From NCBI GenBank assembly GCA_036873755.1, contig JAVTVY010019553.1:1-64000 (forward strand): a DNA stretch of 64,000 bases. Reading direction: 5' to 3'. The stretch is from Hanleya hanleyi (Eukaryota; Mollusca; Polyplacophora; Lepidopleurida; Hanleyidae). The notes beneath the pieces are model-generated. The model worked only from the letters and a program-made list of their open reading frames with translations, was not told where the DNA came from and ran no database searches. The stretch's first letter is position 1; each line of letters opens with the position of its first letter. Positions 32,070 to 45,200 of the stretch are shown here, piece by piece. The position numbers were made by a program, and so were the translations under genes.

Positions 32070-35000
32070 CCCCAGTTAGTCGCCTCTTCCACAAGGCCTA
32101 TTCTTGCCATCACCTGGGGTGTGCACAACGACATCCCAAGTCAACCCTGCATGCCCTGGGAGTCCCACGGGTCACCTGCACATCTATTTTGGGCAAGGTG
32201 ACAGTAGCTATGTGATTCCTCCAAAAATGGCAGTTGAGTAGACCCCGATATATATAGGACAGCCAATCAAGTGACCCACTTCTATTTCGAAATTCAAATG
32301 GATTCGAGGTGATTGACATCTTGTGTTCATATATATTTCACATGTTCCTTGAAGACAACTGATTAGTTTATAATAAACCAAGGCTAATCTACCATCAAAG
32401 TGAGATTATGAAATATGTCGAACATAGAAATTGACTTGATGTGAGAAGATGTGCTGAAGCTTACATGCCAAAGTAAGTGAGTAATTAATCAGCTATTATA
32501 CTCAACACTAACAAAATCCTTGTGGTAACTCTGGACGAAGGTGAAACAAGACATTTAGGGTAAATTTCCCGGGATGGACCCCCCCAGCTTGTGGCAGAGC
32601 GGATACCCATTCCAGGACATTCATTTTACAATGAACAGTATCAAGGAATGGGGGGGGGGGGGGCACGGGGGTATATTTATTAATTGTCATATTCATAATT
32701 AATAAAAGGATCCTAGGTGTGAAAAGGCCTATTCTTACCATGACCTTGAGTGTGCACGATGACAATCCAGGTCAATCCCCAGAAGCCTCCACAGGGCCCG
32801 AAATATTTTTGAAAGCGACGTTACTATGCTTATTGCATCTGCTTGGAATTTCAGGTTGTCTATTGACACATAGTAGCAGTGTTTATTTCTATCCATCGAC
32901 TTGTTTAGTCTAAGACAGCAGAGGCAAACCTTGTCCAGCATCTGTCTCCAAAACAATGTTCATATCCAGATCATTTGTATTCTTTGATCATTGATTCGAA
33001 ACACAGACCTGAGTTGGTTTCTGACTGGAAAGCCTTGGTCTGAACATGTAGGTATAAACAGTTTATCCCTCCATGGTCTGAACAAAATCATTGATGGGTG
33101 GAAGGGGGGATTTGGTTTAAATCAAGGATGTATCACTTCTGGTGACAGACAGTTTGGTTGGTGGAGGAAGCTGGAGTACCCAGAGAGAACCGCTGCATGC
33201 CCTTTGGGAAGTAACTGGCAAACTTTCACCAGCAATGGTGTGAGGCTAGGGGTCACCAGCGAAGCGCCTTAGACTACTCCGGTGGCCATTTGAAGGGTAA
33301 ATATAAACAATACTACATGTACGTACACAAGGACCCTCAGCTGAAAGTCCAAGATGATCCAATAAGCGTAGTAAATCATATTCACTCATTCTCCCTTCAA
33401 TCTTCTCTAGCCAAGTCGACGTATGTTGCTCTGTGCATCGAGAGCTTTGCGATGTAGTTGACTTGGCTAGTGAAGAGGACTCCCTGCCTAGTTATTTACC
33501 AGCCACAACTGAAGTTCCTGTGACTGACATTTCTTCACCGTCCTCAAAACATCACGCTCCTTTGCAGTCTGCAATGTGAGAAGACGTACCATCAAGGGTT
33601 TGGAAGTTGTCTAGCATGTACGGTGCCAGTGCCAAGTGGTTTGCATTTTCAACAACAACAACAACAACAACAAAAACAGGAGCCCTTTTATAAAATTGTG
33701 AACACTTTATTCCCAAATTTACTTACCAACCAATGTGTACTTTAGTTGTATTACCCAAGGCCATGACAGTAAAGTGACACGGATTTTGTTACGCAGATAA
33801 ATTGAGTGTAGTAATTTTTTTGTGGACGAGATTTCGAGCACGTTGACGTTGTGAGATAGATACGCTCTCTGGTGCGTGAAGGAAGAAAAGGTATTGAATG
33901 TGTTGTGGCGCAACACTGGGAGGGCACATGTTCTTTGAGGTTATTATTGATAATAACGCAGCTCTGACATTCAGGAAATTGTTTAATTGTCTGCTATATT
34001 TGAACTGAAGAACTGTAAATCAATCTTGATAATCCAAATGAGCCCCAGTGTTAACATTGTCGATGATGTGTGCTATACATAGTATCGAAAGTTGGGATCT
34101 TGATGATGATGTTCAGTGGAAAAGAAAACACTGCGGCTTTCACGATTCCGATCAACAGAGGAAGCGTTTATTTGCAAAGATGGAAAAGAGGGAGTGCCCA
34201 ATTATCCCAAATCCCAGTAAAAATGAGAGAGATTGATAGATAATCAAGGTTTAATTAACATGACATCGCGTTCAGCAATATTTCAGTTAAACAACAGCGA
34301 CTGTAAAAATGTAGCTTCCTGCATTCCGTTATTCAAAATTTTCTTCATCCTCAAATCGCGATAAGTTTCAGGATCATCCTGGGTCAGGACAGCAACAATT
34401 ATACAATCAAACTATCCCGAATTTCCAATGACTGAAAATCATTTCCACTGTCTGAACAGAGTTCACTTGCAGAAGAATGAAGTATGAATGACTGAAGACT
34501 CATGTTGAAGCGTCGGTGAAGTCATGCTGAAGATTGTAATCTCACATGAGACCTGGTTTTGATTTTGAAATTAAAGCTGACATGGGGAGACAGTCGGCTG
34601 TTGCGAATCCTCTAACACCCTGCAAAAGGATCATCTGTGCTAGCTCTGGTATATCCTTGTTCTATAATACGTGAGAACAACGCTATGACTGCAAACCAAT
34701 CACCAGATCGAGTTGTTGGGAAAGTGCCGTATGGGCAATATTTGCCGAACCAATTGACCATAACCAATAAAATAATTCGATTCTATGTCCACTTACCTTT
34801 CATAAAACGCCTTGTTTATGAGTGAATGTCCGTTTTTAGCTTGGCAAGAGATCTAAACTCGGATGAGAGGGATAAAACTGTCCACATCGCCGCCATCGTC
34901 CGAGTTAATCTGAATTACAAGACATCAAAGTTGTTATCACGTAGTATAGAACAAGGCTATACCAGAGCTACATCTGTGCATGGGTAGATTTCAAAATTGC

Positions 35001-35569
35001 CAACAGACAGCGATCGTTATTTCACTGTGCTCGCAGCCAAAATAATTTTTCACCATAACAGTGGCATATATCTCGTGAATGACAATGTTGGTAAAGTATG
35101 AAATAAAATCCAAGTTTCTCAGATCTCATTTACCAATGGATAAAAGAGTCTGCATTCAGTTTCTGAGGGTCCTCTTGGATTCAAATCGTTCAAATCATGG
35201 CAAAATATGAACAACATTTCTGACAGTTTCCATCACTAGAGGACAGACATTACCTCATTCCACTGACATATTTGAATCTTTGTGATGATGTATTTGGGCC
35301 TTGCTGTCAATTGCCACTCATTACAATAGGATGAACCATATTTGATTTGTTGACAAGCTCAAGTTGCTCCTGATGGGTGGAATTTCAATGACTTTGCAGA
35401 ACTGAATTACTGGGCTTAAGCCATATCTTTCCTAGAGCCCTGGACATACCCTCATCCATACTAGTCATCTCCATCACAGTGCTCCAAATGTTTCAATAGA
35501 TTACATGGATATCGCCCTTGATTTCTTGAGAGCCTGTCATTATCTTTATTTAAACATTGTTAAAGAGCT
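32070..35569. other. Intergenic, mostly unassigned
   Basis: It contains the related segments CCTATTCTTGCCATCACCTG (32097) and CCTATTCTTACCATGACCTT (32727), a G run near 32650, a repeat-like stretch at 33100-33260 and a (CAA)n tract at about 33650-33672. A hairpin (TCTAGCCAAGTCGAC/GTAGTTGACTTGGCTAG) lies at about 33404-33471. No gene is supported except the weak first-exon idea near 34800-34910 on the minus strand. Confidence 0.4.
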
Positions 35570-35571
35570 TT

Positions 35572-35850
35572 TTAAAATTGAAGCATGCTGGGAACATGGC
35601 ATAAGGCATTCCAGACAAAATGGCAAGGAGCCCTGAGTTTGGAAGCAAAATTAACTCCCTGGCATACTCTTTGAATATCATCAGAGAAAGGATGGCATAT
35701 ACCATGCCATGCAATGGTGCAGATGGAATGATATATGGAACATTTGGAACTCCTCCCCATGCTGAACAGAACTCAAAACCTGACATGGTGTATTCCATTT
35801 GGATCACTGGCTATGCCATTCCTATCAAGGAACTCTTGCCCTAATTCCCG
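35572..35850. repeat. Dispersed MITE-like repeat, copy 1
   Basis: GGCATAAGGCATTCCAGACA, ATGGCATATACCATGCCATG, CATGGTGTATTCCATTTGGA and CATTCCTATCAAGGAACT occur in the same order as at 58040-58330. The frames open on both strands here are repeat by-products. Confidence 0.7.
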
Positions 35851-36163
35851 ATGATGTACCATACAACATCGGAAAATAATGCGACGAAGCCCCCTACTTC
35901 CCCCCGTTTTTAAAATTTGATTTGTGGACCGTGATCTCCACCCTATTTATTATCAACTAACTTCAGCATTCTTCCAACCTTTAACTAGTCAGGCCCCAAC
36001 TTCATCTCCCAAGTCTTCACCCTAGAGCCTATCAACATTTGACATCACGAACTTGATTAAACCACTATCCCCCAGCATGATTTACAACTCCGGGTCATTA
36101 TTTTTTTCAAATCTATTTTGTTTTAATCTTAGGGTTTAACGAATCAACCTGCTCATATTAAAG

Positions 36164-36266
36164 ATGTCGGGTATAGATCAAGAAGAAGACTCCAGTGAAG
36201 TAGCCAGGCTGAATGAGGAGGATATCGAGGAGGTCATTGAATTAGACGACTCAGCAGAACCTGGGG
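36164..36266 (+). CDS. AAMP: AAMP exon 1 (start codon)
   Basis: ATG at 36164 opens [20 protein letters not shown]; donor GTAAGT follows 36266 in phase 1. A TTAATCTTAG/GG acceptor-like site just upstream (about 36134) hints at a 5' UTR intron. Confidence 0.88.
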
Positions 36267-39200
36267 GTAAGTGGCTCAAAATATTAAAGGTTATACCAAA
36301 TGACTCTATACTACTTTGCATTAAAACATACCCAGTAGTGTTCCATACAACAAATTAGTATTTTTTTCTTGAATAATGTCGTCGAAGTGGGTTTTAGGAC
36401 ACGAATAGCACACATGTGGGGGAAAACGTATTGGAGCCGTGACCTCTGGTGCATGACGTCACAACCTGATTACGATTGTACCGTAAACGTCATAGTCTAT
36501 GACGTCGGGTGTTGTTACGAAAGATTCACCCAACTGTGGGAGTTCTAGCGTGATGTCGCTGACATTTGGACATCACTACAGGCATTTGAGCGAGATCGTA
36601 ATCAGGTTGTGACATCACAGATCAAGCGGTCACAGCTTTCGCCGTTTTGAAAGGGGTATGAAATTGTCGCACTTTACTGCTGCTATTTCCAACCTTGGGC
36701 ACTTTGAAAACATACAAAAATGTAAAACAAGTATATATAATCACCTCTACAACAATTTAGCACAAAAAAGTAGCAGATTTTGAGACCATTTTGTATAACC
36801 TTTAACATAAAAAGAGTTAAACCTAAATTACAAGACCAAGATTGCCTGCATGTTTTACAAGACACCTTTGGCAATGCACCACATTCTCCAATATCTGAAT
36901 GTATGCCGATGCTTGTTCATACCACTGTCATTGAGACAAAGTTTCCTGAATATTAGCCAGAAAGCTGGTCAAAGTCGGGAAAGTTCGGACACGTTGTGGG
37001 GATCTTTGGACAAACATGTTAATCCATAGGGCTAAGCACATGCCACGTGACTGCCACAATGTTAAGGTGTAACTGTGGTACTTTTGCAAGTTTACGTCAT
37101 ATCCACTCAAGATAATCTTCCAAATTATAGAATTTATATCTTTTTTCTTGTTTTACGACTTCAATTTTTAACAATTTCAGTGTTATTAATGCTATCATAG
37201 TGCACAGCGCCACAAGCATGTCGGAACTTGTGACGTTATTATCGAATGATAAACCATGTCACAACGCAACATTGTTACAAAACTGTTCCATTCTCTGCAT
37301 TGCCGCGATGTCCCACAGACGGTGCAGGACGCTCGAAGTATGACGTCGTTAACATCATCTCTGACGTCAAAATTTCTCTCCCAGGGTAGAAATCTGCCTT
37401 TGAATCCTCCGAGATAGAATACGAGTGCACTGTTGGGGGGAAACTTAACTATGTTTTGTTATTCACATTGTTATCTAGAATATGGCATAAAGTGCCACGG
37501 TTACACTTTATAGACGCCTTGCACCTCTTTATAGCACCTTGTCAAAGAAAATTGCCATGTTATCAGGATTCAGGTCAACACATTGCTTCCAATATTGACG
37601 CAGTGGAACAACTTGCGCCGAAAGCGAGAAGAAATAAATACCCCAAATCGAACCAATTCAAACATGTTTGATTCTTAGAAAATTTATTATTTTGAAATTA
37701 GATGGATTACGTAAACTGTCTGAAGTTCCCCCACTGTCTGAAATAAGCCGACTTTACCCCTAGTGTACTTTTTCATTCCTGCCTATATGCTTAAACTATT
37801 TCGGGAATGTTTTGACAACATTGGAGTGTGACTAACGTCACAGGACCTATGAAGTTTGCCAATTTTGAGGTTTATATGTCACCTAAGTAGGTCAAATTTC
37901 CATCAAAAGTAGGTCAGCTCAGAACTTGCTAGTAACAATCCCCTAATGCACGTTCATGCCAAAAATCAAGGTTCTAATGTCAATGGTTCTCCTTATTTTG
38001 CTGGAGAAAGCATTCGGATCACACTCACTGACTGACTGACTCACTCACTCAATACCAGGTAATTCGTAGGAATACTTATTGTTGGAATTCCAGATACAGA
38101 CATGACAGAGAGATACAGAATGTCATATAGCGATGTCACATTTTATATATAATAATTCATTGATGAGTTGCGATGTGAACAGCTGTAATCAAAACAATCT
38201 ACCCCCCCCCTCGCCACACATAAGTCGTGGCATTGACAAAGTTGCCTCCCTTGCTTTACCGTGCCCATTGGTATTGACATATATGATTGATCAAGATGAG
38301 GTTTGCGTGACTATATTTGATGTTTTGTTATTTTGTTTTGTTAGCTATTATATAACCGAACCAGGCCTTGCTGTTTGAAAATCATTGGAGAGCTATTAAA
38401 TGCTCACCCAGATTGGAGAGTGATCGTAATATAAGGATATGCAAATTGACATGATTAAGGAGCTCTTTTATTAGCTCTCCTGGTACCACAATTAGGAGAG
38501 CAGGTATGCGTTCATTTTATCGAGCTGCTTAAATGGCAAGGTATGGCAAACCAAATTTAGTATCCTCATATAAGCTTACATGTATTGTTGAGTCATGTAC
38601 ATGTGCCATATTTTCTGTTGAGTTACAGGTGTGAACAACGTTGCTGATAATTTAGAAGAATTGGATTTAGAGACTGAAGAAGGGGCTAGTAATGTTACCG
38701 ATGATGCAGATCTTGTTTATTCCGAACATAAAGGTGAATGAAATTCAATTGTGGCCATGTGAATCTATGAATATCATTGTCTCTATTATAAAATATGTTT
38801 TCTATAAACATGATGAAATTACAATCAAATTCACACCAGTTTTGTGATCTTTAAAAAAATTGCACCCATTAGACTTTTATCCTGTCTTACATGTTTTTCA
38901 AAAGTTTCAATTTTTGAGAATAGTCAATGGTGTTCTTTTTTCAGGTGGTTGCCATTAGGGCAAGCTAAAAGTTTAAACTGGTTGCCCTGAATAAGATCCG
39001 GTTGCCCTCATTGAAACTTGGTTGCCACAATATCAAAGAGCCTCATCAAAATATAAAATTGTGACAATATTTTCCGATTCCATTTTTGACAAATCCTCTT
39101 GTCCATTTTCTGTTGATGTAAGCTTTGTTTCTAGGAAGACGTGATGGGGTTACATGTAGCTATTTGGTTCAGATCTACAATTAGAAAGATCTTTCCCCAT

Positions 39201-42200
39201 CCGCAATGTGGATGAACAGAAAATGTGAGAAGTCTGTTTCCAACCACAGAATACTTTCACTTCCGTGACAGTCCTGCAGGACAAATTTTGAGAAAGTTAA
39301 CTTTTACTAAAGAGAACTCCTGATTTTTATTTTTCTGCCATTACCGGAAGTTCAATCTACATTATGAACAATCTCATAGATTGCCTGTCATAATGGCAGA
39401 CAGCGATATATTTGCATGTTAAAGTTTATCACAGGGTATTTACACTTAATCAGAGTAGTTCAATCATCAGATGAGACAGAGTTATTAAAAGAAAAGATTT
39501 GACATTGCAATGATTTGACTGGAACCAAATCCTCTTGCCACATTGGGCAAGTACAAGTTCAATCTCACTTGCCACCAGCGGAAATTGGTTGCCCCTCAGG
39601 CCGCTAAGCAAGTGTTATGTTACACCACTGTCTGATATACCTACATCAGGTTCATAATGCCACAGACATGAATGTAGGGGAGAATCAGTACTGAATATTT
39701 GTGATTGTGTACATTTCAGAGTCGGTATTCTGTGTAAGAGTTGATCCTGTGACATGTGGTAAAGCTGTGACAGGAGGACAGGATGACAGAGCTCTTGTCT
39801 GGGATGTTAGCTCTGGCCAGACCATCTTTGAATGTACAGGTATGCGTTGACACATACTCTGATATATAATAAGTGCAGTGTCATGTTTTACCACTGGTAA
39901 TAAGATGCAAAATTCACTCAAAAATTAAATTTCAATCCCCAAATTTGTACTAGAAGTTTAGACAACAACTCGATAACCCATGGCTTTTTTGGAATTAAAC
40001 AATATAAAATTTGTTCAAAATAGTTGCAAATCAGAAAACTTCCTCAATTCAATCAATTGCCGAAAACTGATATACTCAAATATAAATCTCTGATAGTATT
40101 TCTATGAAAAATTTTCATATTCACGGGTAGTCATCTCATTAATGAAACTAGGTAAATGCGAAATTGTCGATTTTCTTACAAATTCAACAATCAATTTTCT
40201 TCATTGAATCTCACATTTTGGATCGAAATCAAATTTTAGCAGGTTTTCATCTGTGAGAGCCCAGTCAACTCTCGAACCTCAGAACACATGGACCTTTTCA
40301 GCATAGTTACCATGTTTGCCTTTGTTGTTTTGAATTTAAATGTCAATCTCTAAAGGCCCATGAATAGTTCTGAAAACTGTTATATGATCGTAAAATTATG
40401 CCCTTTATCATTACAGGACACGAGGATTCAGTGACGTGTGTAGGTTTCAGTTATGATGGGAGTTACTTAGCCACGGCTGATATGAGCGGCCTCATCAAGG
40501 TCTGGAGAACCAACCAATGGGAGGAGGTCTGGTCATTTGAATGCTCCGAGTTTGAGGTAATATCCATGCACCACATATTAATTTATGACATTCCGAAGTT
40601 ACGGAAATTCCTCTAATAAATCGATCATTGGATGTGATATTTGAGGTGGTAAAACAGAGGGGTGATCGATTTATTGCAAATCAGGTAAAATGGGAAATTC
40701 CCGAAAATCTGATCAATGTTACCAGAGAATGAAGCAGCAAGGGTCCAGTTTCCAACACCGCGATTGTTTCAAATTCTATTCACGCAGCCGATTTAATGAT
40801 TACAAACATTTTCCAGATCCAGTTTGTGATGTTTGTAAAGTAAAATAAACAATTTGAGAACTGGAACTCTTTGGTGGTAAACGGAGATAGAAAATTTCGC
40901 TACTGCCAGTGCCATGCCGATAGTGTCAACAGTCGAGAACCTTCTTTTACTCATTCACCTAACATTTGCACTAAGGATCCCGATCTACTTGATCGGCTCT
41001 GCAATGAATGTCCGTCGGTTGAAACGTACCTTGGAATTTTCATATGTTCTGTCCATCTCAAAACAGTGTAAGCGGACATGGAATGCAGAGGTCTGATCAA
41101 TGCTGGCCAACAACTTCCGATCATATTTTCTCCAAATATCATGAGTGATCGATCTCTGATAGGGTAATCGATTTATTAGAGGAATTACCGTACTGTCAAT
41201 AACATCCTGGACTGGGTAGATATCTCTGCACCTTGATAATTTACTTATAGTTACTGACATGGAACCAAACCACTATGTACATGTACACTGTGTTTTCAAC
41301 ATTTGAGAACTTTAATGTTTATGTTTACCATGTTTCATTCCTTCAAGTGCATATATCCCAACCTGTTCACTGGTCTTATATGCTGGCATATTCTATCCCA
41401 GCAAACGCTCGCTCTATAATGTTTGGAGGCAGCTCGATTCTTGTGGTAGTAGCCTCTTTTACGATAGTGTCATGTCATAGATAAACATACGCATACGCAT
41501 ATGCTCATGTCAAGGTCAACAACAATAAAAAACATCCAATGATTTGTAATCACTCGGGGCAGTTTGCATATATGCATGAAATAACACAGAAACCTCATGT
41601 TTTATGATTGAGCTATTGTTCTCTTTCAGTGGTTGGAGTGGCATCCAGGAGCGAATGTTTTGTTGGCAGGAACAGCAGATGGTGAAGTCTGGATGTGGAA
41701 AATTCCTGATGGAGACTGTAAAACTTTACAAGGGCATGGTCACGCTTCCAACTGTGGCCGTATTCTTCCTGATGGTAAATTTTATGTCTGCTGCAATGGG
41801 CAATTTCCACTATAGTTCAAGTTAACCACTTGACAATGCTGTCTGGCCCTGATGGCAGCGGGCGGTGCACCGACACCTGGCTGGCCGCTTCAGCTGTGGT
41901 TCATCATTTCAAATGCTTTCCTATGTTTTTCACCCAGGATATATTTTCAATCGATGATAACTGGTATATTTTCGACCTGAATTTGCCAAAATTATCAGGA
42001 ATGTAAGCTTATTGGTCCTTCCTTGGAATAGTAGGAATATTTTATCCATATTATCATATTTACACCAGTTATCAATAGTTGAAAAACCCGCTCCATGTTA
42101 CAAACATATAGGAGAGGTCATGGGGACAACCTGCGCACGCGGTGGCCCACATGCTGTGTACTAGTGTCGCTGACACTGGGGCAATACAGCATTGTCCAAG

Positions 42201-45200
42201 GGTAATGCAGAAAGGCCCCATTCGGAGATTGTATCAGTGTTATTTGGATCAATTATGCCAGAATTCATCAACTGGCTTTTTATATGCCCGCCCAGAAGGT
42301 GGACATATTATGTGATGGCGATTTTTGTGCGTCCGTCTGTCCGTCCCTTTATGTTCGGTCTATAGTTGTGACAGTTTTCTATCTACAGTTCCAATATTTG
42401 GTGAGTGGATACTCAATGGGGAGATGATTTGTCAAAGGTCACTGACCTAAAAATCAGGAAATCATGGAACCATTTTTGCCTGATCTATATCTATGACAGT
42501 TTTCTATCTGTAGTTGCAAATTTTTGTGAGTGGATTCCTTAGGCAAAATATGTCACATACCAAAATTGAGGTCAAGGTCAAAGGTCACTTTGACCTAAAA
42601 ATTGGGAAATGATTAAGAATCTCATTTTTTCTGTCCATGGATACAATATATAAGGAGAGACGATGTGTCACATACCAAATTTGATGTCAAGGTCATGGTG
42701 ATCCCAAAATCAGGAAATCATTGAAAATAAATTTGTTTTGTGTCCGTTTAGACACATTAGGGGGGACAATGTGTCACACACTAAAATTAAGTCAGCATCA
42801 AAGATCAAGGTCAGTGTGACCCCAAAATCAGGAAATTATTAAAAATTATAATTTTGTGTGTTACAGACGATGTGTTGTGGAGGCGTAAAGTGCAGCCAAT
42901 GTTGGTTCTTGTGAGGATATGTATTTGTATTGTCTCAGATAAATCATTCTTTTTCGAGACAGTCATCCATTTTATTATGCATATTTAGTCTCTATACTCC
43001 AGAAACATTTGTTATTTCTCCAAGTTTGTTTGTTTGTTTATTTATTGAAACTCCTGTTGTACCATCAGGGGCAAAATTCACTCAAAAGGTCATTGCCAAT
43101 CCCCATAGTCGTAACTTTCATGATATACTAAAAAGTTCTAGTAAAACTCAGTAGCCTCGGATTTTAGTGGATGAAATAAAATCAAATGTTTGAAAAGCTG
43201 CAAATCAAACGAGAGATCCTGAAGGATCTTGACGCCCACCATTGTCCGATAATTGTAAGCTAATGACAAGAGGATCTTTTTGTCCATTGTTACTAAGACG
43301 ATTGAGTTGTAATTTTGTTTACAGAATTTCGAATCTGATTGAAAAAGATCAAAAAAGGGACACTGGAAAACACCAAGATATAATCTTTCAAAGTTTCAGG
43401 AGTTTCAATATTTCTAGAAACTGTACTTATGTCGGTTGTTATAGTACAAGGGAAATGAGCAAAGTTAGTCTGAAAGTGAATGTACATGTACGGAGGATCC
43501 TTCGTCTTCGTTTTGTAGTATTTTTTTTTTTTGCACGTGTCATCATTGGGTACTGGAAGCGAAGAAAAATCTCTTTGACACTTCGGCATACTTAAGATTT
43601 TATAATTAGGAACGAATGCTAATTCTGTTCTGTTTGCTGGACTAGTTTGAGATATCTCTCGAAAATAGTAAGATGGTACAATACTTAATACTGAAGGGAT
43701 CCGGTCCACGCAGTACTGTTGAAACTTCGAATTTGAAAGTGTCTGAATCCTGATTATTTCCCTTGGATCGAAACATGCAGTAGTTTACAGTTGTCGAGTT
43801 GTGACATTGTGCCACAAGAGTGACGTCCCTTCATGTAGCTGACCCGCCAGCAGACGAAAGGGTGGGGTAGTTCACTTGCAACTGTATGGACTAAAGAAAA
43901 CCGATTTAAAATTTGAAGAAATACATTTTAATTCCCAATTATTTGAACTCCTTGATATGGAAGGCGAAGATATGGATATTCTCTATAGTCAATGTATAGA
44001 ATATGCCACACCGTTTGATCCGCCGACTCTTGTGATGCAACGTTACAACTCGGGAATACCGTATTAATTGGATTTTCGAATCGGACCAAAAAAGGTATCT
44101 TGCACAAGTAGGCCCCATGTGAGACCTGTGTACCAAATTTCAGAAAGATCCATGAAATATTTCCTGAGAATTCACGATAACAATGTTTCAAGGGGAAATT
44201 CAAAATGGCCACCTGACAGCCATATTGGATTTTCGAATCGGACCAAAAAAGGTATCTTGCACAACTGGGCCGAAAGGGGAATCTGTGTACCAAATTTGAT
44301 AAAGGTCCATGCAGTAGTTTCTGAGAAATCGCAATAACAAAGTTTCATGTGGAAATCCAAGATGGCCGCCTGATGGACATATTGGATTTTGGAATCGGAC
44401 CAGAAAAGGTATGTTGCACAACTGGACCACAATGGCAACCTGTCTACCAAATTTGAGAACGATCCAGGCAGTGCTTCCTGAGAAATCACGATAACAAAGC
44501 TTCATGAGAAATCTAAGATGGCCGCCTGGTGGCCATATTGGATTTTCAATTTGAACCGAAAAAGGTATCTTGCACAACTAGATCATAAGGTGAACCTGTG
44601 TACCAAATTTGAGAAAGATCCATGTAGTACTTCCTGAGAAATGACGATAACAAAGTTTCATGGGGAAATCCAGGATGGCTGCCTGGTGGCCATATTGGAT
44701 TTTCCAATCGGACCAGAAAAGGCATCTTGCACAACTAGACCGAAGATCCATGCAGTAATTCCTGAGAAATCGCGATAACAAGGTTTTATGGGGAAATCCA
44801 AGATGGCCGCCTTGTGGCCATATTGGATTTTCGATTCGACCGAAAAAGCTATCTTGCAAAACTAGACCCTAAGGAGAATCTGTGTACCAAATCTGAGAAA
44901 GATCCATGCAGTACTGAGAAATGACGATAACTAAGTTTCCTGGAGAAATCCAAGATGGCTGCCTGGTGGCCATATTGGATTTTCGAATTGGACCAGAAAA
45001 GGTATCTTGCACAACTAGACCCCAAGGGGAGCCTGTGTACCAAATTTGAGAAAGATCCATGCAGTAGTTCCTGAGAAATCGCGATAACAAGGTTTTATTG
45101 GGAAATCATAGATGGCTGCCTGGTGGCCATATTGGATTTTCGAATCGGACCAGAAAAGGTAACTTGCTCAACTAGACCCCATGTGGGACCTGTGTACCAA

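Noticed and set aside
35550..35844. Overlapping ORFs on both strands near the AAMP promoter
   Set aside because: They fall in a dispersed repeat also found at 58040-58330, where the frame is not conserved.
43293..43709. 138-codon minus-strand ORF
   Set aside because: It lies in the unique tail of the array element. The partner copy at 26561-26905 has a different, shorter open frame, so there is no conserved reading frame.
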